A program made the position numbers and the translations under genes. From Streptomyces sp. MRC013 (GTDB lineage Bacteria; Actinomycetota; Actinomycetes; Streptomycetales; Streptomycetaceae): 64,000 bases of DNA. Positions within the stretch are counted from its first letter, which is position 1. Every line of letters begins with the position of its first letter. This document shows, piece by piece, positions 7,903 through 14,896 of the stretch. The stretch is taken from NCBI RefSeq assembly GCF_023614235.1, contig NZ_CP094264.1, forward strand, positions 868,001 through 932,000. Direction: 5' to 3'. Under the pieces are notes generated by a model, which did not search any database, was not told the DNA's origin, and saw only the letters and a list, made by a program, of their open reading frames with translations.

Positions 7903-9631
7903 GGGATCCTTCTTCCTGTCCGTGCTGAGCGTTCTGCGGGAGGGGGTCCTGCGAGGCGGGCCCGTCAGTGAGCCGGTTCCACTGGGTGGCGTCCTGGCGG
8001 AAGAGCCGGTCCTTGACCTGGGTCGGCCGCACACCGGACGCCACGGTGTCCTGCCAGTCGCGCACGAACGCGTCCGGAGCGACCAGCCGGACTGTCGGCC
8101 CCGTGAGGCGCCCCTGGCCGCGGACCCGGTCGTAGTGGTGCGACGCGCGGCGCAGCGCTGCGTCGAGATGTCCGGCGAAGCGGGTCGTCTCCTCCTCGTT
8201 CCAGGGGGTACGCGGCGCGACGGCGAACACGTAGCCGACGGCGCCCGCTGCCGACGGGGCGACGCGGCAGGCGACGTTGCGCAGTTCGAGACCGCCCGCG
8301 CGCAGTGCCTCGTGCAGGGCCTGGACGACGTGCGCGTCACGCAGCCGTTCCCCGGCGTGGTCGGAGCGTGTCGCACGGCCGGCGTATTCGAGGCGCGGTA
8401 CACCGTCGACGACGTCCACCGTCCGGACCACGTCGCCGACGGCGTAGCGGTAGAGCCCGCCGACGTGGCTGAAGACCGCGTGGTAGTCCCGGCCCGGTTC
8501 GAGTTCGTGCGGCCGGAGGGTCTGCGTGTCCGGTGCCATGTCCTCGTCGGCCGCCACGAACTCGTGGACGGCGGCGGTGACGACCAGGCTTCCCGCGGTG
8601 CCGTGCCGGTCCAAGGCCACACCGACCGGGCCTTCGGAGGCCGCGACCGGGGCGGGCAGCACCGTCACACCGGCACCGAACTCCTCGCGCAGCCGGGGCA
8701 GGTACAGCGAGGCAAGCCCCGTGGTCCAGCAGAACAGGGCCCTCATGTGCGGCCAGACGTGCGCGGGGCGCACCACCCCGACGCGGTCGGCGAGCCGCTC
8801 CAGTTCCCGGGCTCGCTCGGGGTCGGGCGCACCGTGGGGGTGTCCGCCGAGGGTTCCCTCGCGAACCTCCTTGACGATGCGCGGCCACCAGAGGTTCAGC
8901 TGGTGGGGCAGCGCGGCCACCATCGCGGGGTTGATGCCGATGACGCACCGGACGTCGCTCAGCACGGCGAGGCGCAACCGCAGGTACATCTTCTCCAGGT
9001 GCGCGTCCGCCGCCACGGGGACCGGCAGCGTCGCCCAGGGCGCCGCGGTGCCTGGTTCCGCGGAGAGCGGTTCGCCGAACTTCCGGCCGAAGTCGACCTG
9101 GCTGGCCCCGACGTGCGGGCGGCCGGACGTCGTCGTGGGCGGGGCGGCGAGCGGGTCGTGCTTGAGGTTGAGCACGGCGTCCGGCCTGGTCAGCACGTCT
9201 GGGAAGTGCTCGATGAGGGGTGCCCACGCCGCGTAGTAGAAAGGGAAGAAGGTGGTGCGCATGAAGCGCGGCGTGACGGGGATCTTCTTGTGGGCGCCGG
9301 TGGTGCCGCTGCTGGTGAAGAAGACCGTGGGCTGGTCGGCGGTGAGGACGTTGGTCTCACCGGCCGCGGAGCGCTCGATCCAGGGTGCGAGGTCGGCGTA
9401 GGTCTGCAGCGGTACGGCGTTCCGGTAGTCGTCCAGGGTGCGGAGGCTGCCGAATCGGTGCTTCACCCCGTACTCCGTGCCCGCGTTGAACTCCAACAGG
9501 TCCTTCAGGACCGCCTGTTGGCAAGCCGTCGCCTCGGAGAGCGCCGCTCGCAGGCGCGCGCGTTCGGCGAAGACCCTGGTGCGGTACCGCTTCACGTGGT
9601 CGGGATCTGTCCAGGCCTCAGCCCAGTTCAT
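7892..9631 (-). CDS. GH3-family acyl-adenylating amide synthetase
   Basis: A 579-residue member of the GH3 (auxin-responsive) branch of the ANL superfamily, about the normal length. The ATP-binding P-loop reads TSSGTTGAHKKIP (106-118). The family motif GLYRYAVGDVV follows in the C-terminal half, and the closing domain carries KDRLFRQD near the end. Plant GH3 enzymes adenylate a carboxylic acid and couple it to an amino acid amine, and bacterial members in gene clusters are presumed to make amides likewise. ATG 9631 is chosen because GAGG lies nine bases upstream; a TTG at 9637 is too close to it. It overlaps the kinase gene by 14 bases. Confidence 0.9.
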   Translation of the reverse strand: MNWAEAWTDPDHVKRYRTRVFAERARLRAALSEATACQQAVLKDLLEFNAGTEYGVKHRFGSLRTLDDYRNAVPLQTYADLAPWIERSAAGETNVLTADQPTVFFTSSGTTGAHKKIPVTPRFMRTTFFPFYYAAWAPLIEHFPDVLTRPDAVLNLKHDPLAAPPTTTSGRPHVGASQVDFGRKFGEPLSAEPGTAAPWATLPVPVAADAHLEKMYLRLRLAVLSDVRCVIGINPAMVAALPHQLNLWWPRIVKEVREGTLGGHPHGAPDPERARELERLADRVGVVRPAHVWPHMRALFCWTTGLASLYLPRLREEFGAGVTVLPAPVAASEGPVGVALDRHGTAGSLVVTAAVHEFVAADEDMAPDTQTLRPHELEPGRDYHAVFSHVGGLYRYAVGDVVRTVDVVDGVPRLEYAGRATRSDHAGERLRDAHVVQALHEALRAGGLELRNVACRVAPSAAGAVGYVFAVAPRTPWNEEETTRFAGHLDAALRRASHHYDRVRGQGRLTGPTVRLVAPDAFVRDWQDTVASGVRPTQVKDRLFRQDATQWNRLTDGPASQDPLPQNAQHGQEEGSRGH

Positions 9632-10283
9632 GCTCAAGCACCTCTCGTATCTCCCCCACCACGCGGGTGAGGCAGTTCTCTGCTTCGATCACGGTCACCG
9701 GCAGGTCCTGGATCTCGTCCGCCATGACCTTGGCCAGGTCGGTCTGATAGCGCTTGAACCCTTCCCAGGTGGGGTGTTCGCCGTAGTACTCCAGGGGGTT
9801 GAGGGCGGCGCCCCGTCGAGCCCGCTCCCAGGCGGCCTCCGGTGAGACGTCGAGGTAGATCACTCGGCGCGGGCGGGGCAGGGCGCGCCACCATGTCGGC
9901 AGGGGCTCCTCGGGTGCCCCCGAGAGCAGGCACTTGGCCAGGTACTTGTAGTAGTAGGAGTCCACGACGGCCGGTGCACCGGACGCGTCCCGTGCGAGCC
10001 GATCGTGGAGGTGGACGATCGCCGTGTGGAGCATGGCCGTCAGGAACTGCGGCGACCAGGCGCTCTCGTGCCGCGCCACGTCCGTGACGACGTCGCGGCG
10101 CAGCCGCCGCAGGAGCGTGTGCTCGGGCGCGAGGAACCCATCGTCGTCGGAGATCAGCCGCCATGCCGGTGCGAGCCCCCGCAGCCGGGTCATGACCGAC
10201 GACTTGCCCGCGTGGTCGGGACCCAGCAGCACGCAGAAGGGGGCGAGGCCGTCCCTCGGGGGAACGGCGGCCTGTTCGGTCAT
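9618..10283 (-). CDS. P-loop kinase, thymidylate/deoxynucleoside-kinase-like
   Basis: A 221-residue kinase with a Walker A motif VLLGPDHAGKSS (18-29), a base- or substrate-binding-like DSYYYKYLAKCLLSG segment, a Walker-B-like strand VIYLDVSPEAAWERARR followed by a lid-like arginine cluster, and a C-terminal helix typical of the dTMP kinase fold. It is divergent from housekeeping Tmk, and its setting in a biosynthetic operon suggests a specialised phosphate acceptor. Its ATG (10283) overlaps the stop of the shikimate-kinase relic (ATGA), so translation is coupled to a decayed frame. Confidence 0.75.
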   Translation of the reverse strand: MTEQAAVPPRDGLAPFCVLLGPDHAGKSSVMTRLRGLAPAWRLISDDDGFLAPEHTLLRRLRRDVVTDVARHESAWSPQFLTAMLHTAIVHLHDRLARDASGAPAVVDSYYYKYLAKCLLSGAPEEPLPTWWRALPRPRRVIYLDVSPEAAWERARRGAALNPLEYYGEHPTWEGFKRYQTDLAKVMADEIQDLPVTVIEAENCLTRVVGEIREVLEHELG

Positions 10284-10790
10284 TCTCGCTTCAGCTCCAT
10301 TGTCTCGGTGATGAGTTGGACCATCTCGCTTGGAGCAAGGCCGCGGGTGGCCACCACCGCACGGGCGACCTCGGCGTACAGACGGCGACGCGCCGGCGCC
10401 GGGTCCCGCCACTGCTTGCCCGGGGCACCCGTGAGCAGGGGGCGGCCGTCCGGCGACGCAAGCCGTCGGACGGCCGTGTCGGCGCTCGTGGACGGATGGA
10501 CGACGGGATGCCGCACGAGGGCGGCGCGTATGGTGGTGTCGAGCGCGGCCCCGCCGCCGAGCGCCAGGGCTCCCTCGTTCCCGGCCAGCGCCTGCGCCCT
10601 GCGCCCCGGCTCCCGGAAACACGGCTCGCCTTCGCGCCTGATGCCGTCGGCCACGGTGCGCCCCCGGGCCGCGGCGGTGTCCCGGTCGGTGTCCCGGTAG
10701 GCACGGCCGAGCCGCTCGGCGCGCATGCTTCCCACCGTCAACTCGCCGACGCCCACATCGCAACCGGTGCGGGACCGTGCGACTCCCCCG
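10280..10790 (-). pseudogene. Decayed shikimate kinase
   Basis: The frame matches shikimate kinase from the P-loop to the C-terminus: ERLGRAYRDTDRD, TVADGIRREGEPCFRE, ALALGGGAALD, DGRPLL and a final helix. The P-loop is ruined: it reads GVGELTVG where GSGKSTVG is expected, so the essential lysine is glutamate. The preceding first strand (APVAMW) appears only in another frame, indicating a frameshift. The only good in-frame ATG (10726) lies after the P-loop. It is therefore unlikely to be an active kinase, yet it still ends in a coupling ATGA with the next gene. Confidence 0.75.
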
Positions 10791-11695
10791 CCGTCAGCCA
10801 GCGCAACCTGCCCCTGCTCAACGGTCCTCCTCGTGATCGAGCACCCATTGCCGGTTCGCCCCGCCACTGCTCGTCCAGCCCGCTGTCGGTGTCCCGGCCC
10901 GCGCGGGTCAGATGCCTGCGGACCTCACGTTCGGCCGCAGTGGGCACGGCGACCGACACGGCGAGGGTGTCGCCGCCCACCGCTTGGACGCCGACGTCGT
11001 CCGAAGCGACGTCGAGGTCGCCGAGGATCACCGGCATCCGCGCCGGATCTCCTCGTCTCCCCGACCTCGACCGTGACCCGCGCCCGTCCGGCCGACGGAA
11101 CGTCCTCCCGCGGGCGAACGCCCCCCAAGCCGGCCACTCCGCTGCTCGACGACTCCGAGACGACGGCGTCATGGCTCGCTTCGGCCGGTGCCGGACCGGA
11201 GTCCAGACCCTCCAGGGCGGCCACGAGTGCCGTCAGGCCGTCCCTGGTGCCGGCGAGGACCCCCGCGACGGGACCTGCACGGGAACGCAGGGTGTCGGTC
11301 CACAGCCGAGGGTCGCCCGCCGCGATCCGCGTCGTATCACGAAGGCCCCGGCCGGCGAGGTGCACGGTGTCGGCAGGGCCGTTGTTCAGGCGCGCCGCCA
11401 TCAGGCCGGCCATGACATGTGGAGCACGCGATGTCAGCGCGACCGGTTGGTCGTGGGCCTTGTTCGACATCAGCACCGGTGCCGCTCCGCACATGGCGGT
11501 CGGCTCCCGTGCCCGGTCGAGCGCCTCCCGCGACGCATCCGGCACCGGCGTCAGCACCCGGCTGCGGTTGGCGGACAGGTCCGCGCGGGCCGCGAGCGGG
11601 CCGGACCCCTCCCGGCCCGCGAGCGGATGCCCGCCGCTGTGGGTGTCGGCGGACGGGGCCTGCCGCAGGGCCCGCGCCACAGGGCCCGCGTTCAC
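10738..11695 (-). pseudogene. Decayed prephenate dehydrogenase (tyrA)
   Basis: The translation aligns with the middle and end of actinomycete TyrA: GGHPLAGREGSGPLAARADL, VLTPVPDAS, AHDQPVALTSRAPHVMAGLM, LAGRGLRDTTRIAAGDPRLW. The NAD-binding Rossmann half (about 95 residues with GxGxxG) is missing. The C-terminal ACT-like part (MPVILGDLDVASDDVGV onward) continues in a different frame after about 11,070, so there is also a frameshift. A GTG at 11695 overlaps the flavin-reductase stop as GTGA, so the junction looks like a deletion that fused two genes. Confidence 0.75.
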
Positions 11696-11925
11696 GCGGC
11701 ATGAGCCCGGGAGCTGCGCGGCAGGCCGACGAGGACGCGGGGTGGTGCGGGTGACACCGGCATGACCGCGTTGATGGTGGTGGTCACGGCTTCTTCGCCG
11801 CGCCGGGAGCTCGTAAGGGCCGCTCCCGTGGGGAGGGGCCGCACGGCTTCCCGCAGTTCGTCGTGTACGGCAGAACGTGGTGGTGCGGGTAATTCGGGCA
11901 GTGACGTGTCATTCGTCGACTGCAT
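11692..11925 (-). CDS. Truncated flavin-reductase-like ORF at the operon head (77 aa), TTA codon
   Basis: The residues after 30 (LPTGAALTSSRRGEEAVTTT, then NAVMPVSPAPPRVLVGL) match the N-terminal half of the flavin reductase (FMN-binding split-barrel) family, but translation stops at residue 77, right where a deletion joined it to the TyrA relic. The start ATG 11925 has a GGGGGGA ribosome binding site, and codon 12 is TTA (11892-11890), the codon read by bldA tRNA. It is too short to be a working reductase. As first ORF of the overlapping operon, it could act as a leader whose translation influences the genes after it. Confidence 0.6.
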   Translation of the reverse strand: MQSTNDTSLPELPAPPRSAVHDELREAVRPLPTGAALTSSRRGEEAVTTTINAVMPVSPAPPRVLVGLPRSSRAHAA

Positions 11926-12043
11926 AGCGATCCCCCCGACGTGTCTCGTCCGTTCCGCAGGCGAACACTTTCCTGTGGGCGCCGCTCCAAACACAAACGT
12001 TGGTTCGACCCTAACAGTGGGTGTCGAGCGAGGCCCACCAAGT

Positions 12044-12057
12044 GTGACCCGGGTCAC
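12044..12057. promoter_or_regulatory. Perfect 14-bp palindrome upstream of the minus-strand operon
   Basis: GTGACCCGGGTCAC is a perfect inverted repeat centred 126 bases upstream of the operon's first start codon at 11925. The intervening sequence carries TAGGGT as a possible -10 box, but I cannot place a convincing -35. The palindrome is a reasonable operator for a dimeric regulator. No binding protein can be assigned. Confidence 0.45.
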
Positions 12058-12061
12058 TTTA

Positions 12062-13299
12062 GGGCTCAATCAATCACGCCGCGCCGGGTCGAGGTGGGTG
12101 CGGGTCGACGGCAACGACAGCTCCCACCAGGAACAATACGCACGATTTAGATGGTCTTGACCACCCGCGATCTCGCCCACACACCGCCCGGAACACATTG
12201 CCCACCCCTGAACGGAACTCAGTCGTACCGAGGAGACGTTCACCGCCGAAGCGGGCGTCTCGACGGACAGTTCAAGATCACTCCATGACATCGGCAAGAG
12301 TTCGCCGGTTTTTACTCCCGGCCGTCGAGGGTGGTCTGGACCAGACCGCCGAATGGGCCGTCAGCACCGATGGACCACCCCATTGCGAATCGGGCGAAAA
12401 ATCACCGTTGACGCTCCTGGTGAGAATGACTCAAATCCATCCGGCCAGCCGGTTCAACGCGTTGCGGCATGACGCACGGGGGGTCGCGGTGCAGCTCGTA
12501 TCCGGGATGCTCGGGGCGATCCGACGGCTGCCCGCGTCACGGCCCGCAGCCCCGATCCGCGGGCGCCGGCGCCCGCGCCCTCCCCGTGCGGCTCGTACCG
12601 CCGCCTTCAGCTGAGTCCGGATCTCGTGGCGGCACCCGCACGTGTTCGTCGTCCCTCGCCGGGCCTCCCGCCCCGCGTCCGACGCCAGAAGGAGCGGCAT
12701 GCGGTTCACGCGAGCCGGCCGGGCCGGGTAGCCCGGAAAACAGCGGCGGCGCCCGAGAGGCGCGGCTCCCGGACGCCGACCGCCGAATGGAACTCCTGCC
12801 CGTGCGAGGGCCGGAGACTCACCCGCCCTCACCGCACCGGGCCAATTCCCGAACACGCCCCGAAGCGGCTTCCACTCCGGAGGAGAGTGTTGCGTGCGCG
12901 CCGCCCTGCGCGAAAAACCGGTCCGTCCGTCCGTCCGGCCGGCGCGGCAGGCCGCCCCTCCGTCCGTTGCCCGTGACCGCATACCGGTATACCGGTCGGG
13001 CGGGGTTCGCTCCGGCACCGCGTCGGAGGTGGGACCCGACGGCACGCATCCGCACGATCAAGCCCGGGCGTTCGAGTCGGAGGACCTGGCCTCGGTCAGC
13101 CTCACCGCCGAGCGGCCCCCTGCGGGCTCCTGCCCCGGGCCGACGACTCCGGCCGACACCGCGACCGCCCCGCCGTCATCGCCGGACGGCCGTGGGCCCC
13201 GCGGCCCGAGCACACCGCCACCCACGTCGCCCGCGACCCGGGCGAGCTGGCCTCGGCCGGGCCGGAGTGCCGCTGCACCGGATGCGACGGGCGGACCCG
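12062..13299. other. Gene-poor stretch upstream of the left operon
   Basis: About 1.2 kb without a convincing gene. Several long open frames exist on both strands but their proteins are Arg/Pro-rich and have no family resemblance. The stretch holds the inverted repeat at 12333-12347 and a relatively AT-rich segment around 12,120-12,460. The sequence from about 13,060 onward may be further decayed coding DNA belonging to the MFS relic that follows. Confidence 0.5.
12333..12347. promoter_or_regulatory. Inverted repeat GGTCTGG-A-CCAGACC
   Basis: A perfect 7-base inverted repeat with a single central base lies about 400 bases upstream of the left operon in gene-free DNA. It could be an operator or part of a small hairpin; there is no downstream T-run, so a terminator is less likely. 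Confidence 0.3.
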
Positions 13300-13596
13300 G
13301 CCCCCGGGGTCGCGCTCGCCGGACTCGGCACGTCACTGCAACAGCCGGTGCTCTTCCGCGTCGCGCTCTCGGACGTGCCCGCGCACCGGGCCGGTGTGGG
13401 CAGCGGCGTCATGGTCACCACCCTGTAGTCGGCCGCGGCGCTCGGGGTGGCGACGCTCGGCTCGCTCTTCCCCGCGCTGCTGCCCGGCTCGGGCATGCGG
13501 GGCGCCCCGCTGATCACGCTGCCCGTCCGGCTGGGCACGATCGCGCTGACGGCGCTGCTGAGCCTGCGACTGCCGCGAAAGGCGGTCCAAGGGCGA
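13300..13596 (+). pseudogene. MFS exporter C-terminal relic with amber stop
   Basis: The frame encodes the last helices of a DHA2-type drug exporter: VALAGLGTSLQQPVLF, LSDVPAHRAGVGSGVMVTT, then after a stop LGVATLGSLFPALLPGSGM and VRLGTIALTALLSLRLPR. The stop is a TAG at 13426-13428, exactly where family members have a glutamine (TTQQSA), so a single C-to-T change explains it. The N-terminal two thirds are not recognisable upstream. This is the only exporter-like sequence near the biosynthetic blocks. Confidence 0.7.
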
Positions 13597-13620
13597 CGGG
13601 CCCGCGGACGGGCGGACAGG

Positions 13621-13660
13621 GCGAAGGCCCGGAACTCCTCGGGGAGTTGCGGGCCTTCGC
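13621..13660. terminator. Bidirectional hairpin after the MFS relic and the DUF6243 gene
   Basis: Arms 13621-13631 (GCGAAGGCCCG) and 13650-13660 pair perfectly and are extended by AACTCC/GGAGTT (13633-13638 with 13643-13648) around a TCGG loop, with one mismatch. It sits between convergent coding sequences, so it can serve both strands as an intrinsic terminator of the Streptomyces type lacking a U-tract. Confidence 0.7.
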
Positions 13661-13720
13661 CTCTCGCGCCTCGTCTTCCGCCAGGACGCCGTGTCCCGCC
13701 CTGTGACGCCTTGCCCTGCT

Positions 13721-13918
13721 CTACGACGCCTTGTCTTCCTCGTCGGCCTGCTGCTTGCCGAGCGCGCGCTCGCGCATCTTGGCCGCCAGCTCCTGCTTGC
13801 GGTCGTCGGCCGCCTTACGGTCTGCCGTGCGTGCGGCGCCGGGGCCCAGCTGGTCGGCGCGGGACGCCTTCTTGCGCTGCCCGCCCACGCCGAGGAGGTT
13901 GTTGCGGCTCTTGGTCAT
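13721..13918 (-). CDS. Small conserved Streptomyces protein (DUF6243-like)
   Basis: A 65-residue highly charged protein beginning MTKSRNNLLGVGGQRKKASR, a signature I associate with the DUF6243 family that is widespread in Streptomyces. The C-terminal half is predicted helical (ADDRKQELAAKMRERALGKQ) and ends in an acidic tail. No enzymatic motif, signal or membrane segment is seen. It stands alone between two terminator-like or regulatory regions. Its function is unknown. Confidence 0.75.
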   Translation of the reverse strand: MTKSRNNLLGVGGQRKKASRADQLGPGAARTADRKAADDRKQELAAKMRERALGKQQADEEDKAS

Positions 13919-14176
13919 GGCTCGGACGATACAGCGCCCTTCGGCGTGCGGCCGCTCCTTTTCCGCTCATTCCGGAAGCCGGCCGCTCCGAGGTCGAAGG
14001 GATTGGCCGACTCGCCGCCGCCCGGCTCCCCTTGGAGCAACGCCGCCAGCACCACGTGCCGTGGCGCCATCGGCCGCCCTGCTCCACTGGTCCACCGTTG
14101 CGGAACCCTGTGCTCCTCTGTTGCCGGACTCCGCGGTGATGATACGCATGATCAGGAGTAGTCGTATTCATGGGTA

Positions 14177-14208
14177 GTACGCGTCCGCCGTGAAGTGGTA
14201 CGCGTCCG
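14177..14208 (+). promoter_or_regulatory. Two direct repeats spaced exactly 21 bp before the NTF2-like gene
   Basis: GTACGCGTCCG occurs at 14177-14187 and again at 14198-14208, 21 bases apart, which places both copies on the same helix face. The second copy ends six bases before the GGAGG ribosome binding site of the gene at 14226. This spacing suits a regulator binding side by side. The 307-base gap 13919-14225 contains this element and an AT-richer segment (about 14,138-14,176) but no gene. Confidence 0.45.
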
Positions 14209-14225
14209 TACGTGGAGGATGAACC

Positions 14226-14666
14226 GTGACCGCCAAGACCACCGCCGAGCGTTTCCGAGCCGCCATCGAACAGGGCGAACTCTCGGCCCTGGACGACCTG
14301 TTCACCGACGACACCCGCCTCTACAGCCTCGCGGTGCTCAAGCCCATCGAGGACAAGCAGATGATCCTCGGCCTCTTCGACGTCCTGCTGCGCGTCTTCG
14401 AGGACTTCCGTTACGTCGCCCAGTACACCGGTGTCGCTGAGACGAGCGCCGATGGCACCGAGGCCCCCTCGGAGGTGCTGGTCTTCCGCGGCACCGTGGG
14501 TGGCGAGGAGATCCACGGGATCGATCAGCTGCACTTCGCGGACGACGGCCGGATCAAGGAGTTCTCCGTCTTCGTCCGGCCGCTGTCCGCCGCGCAGGCG
14601 CTGAGCAAGGCGGTGCTCGCCGGGCTGGCGGAGGCGGGGCTCGTGCCGGCGCCGGCCGCCCAGTAG
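14226..14666 (+). CDS. NTF2-like / SnoaL-like protein
   Basis: A 146-residue protein with the cone-shaped NTF2-like fold pattern: an N-terminal helix (TAERFRAAIEQGELSALDDL), FTDDTRLYSL, a second helix containing DVLLRVFEDF, then strands FRYVAQYTG, EVLVFRGTVGGEEIHGIDQL and IKEFSVFVRPLSA. Family members are small-molecule binding proteins or isomerases/cyclases. The GTG start at 14226 follows GGAGGATGAACC. It is followed 190 bases later by an LLM flavin enzyme, but they are not tightly coupled. Substrate unknown. Confidence 0.7.
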   Translation: MTAKTTAERFRAAIEQGELSALDDLFTDDTRLYSLAVLKPIEDKQMILGLFDVLLRVFEDFRYVAQYTGVAETSADGTEAPSEVLVFRGTVGGEEIHGIDQLHFADDGRIKEFSVFVRPLSAAQALSKAVLAGLAEAGLVPAPAAQ

Positions 14667-14730
14667 CGCGGGATCGGCCGCAGGCCGGTGCGGCGCCGGG
14701 CCCGCCAACGACCGGCCGGGCCGGCGTACG

Positions 14731-14896
14731 AGGCCCGGTCCCGCACCGGTCACCGCGGCACCCTCTCCAGCTCCCACCCCACGCGCGGATTCACATCTGC
14801 CCGGTTGTCCGGTACGACGACCGACATCGACGATGGTGCTGACCGAAAGGACGACCGATGCCCACCAAAGAGTTATGGATCCTGGGTTCTCCCCAC
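14731..14896 (+). repeat. Copy A of a 166-bp inverted duplication (promoter and first codons of the LLM gene)
   Basis: This stretch aligns without gaps to the reverse complement of 23701-23866, with about 28 mismatches by my count (roughly 83% identity). It covers the untranslated region, the ribosome binding site (GAAAGGACGACCG), the start codon and the first 13 codons of the LLM oxidoreductase. Confidence 0.85.

Noticed and set aside
12070..12297. A 75-codon minus-strand ORF upstream of the GH3 operon
   Set aside because: No family match and no good ribosome binding site; it overlaps likely regulatory sequence.
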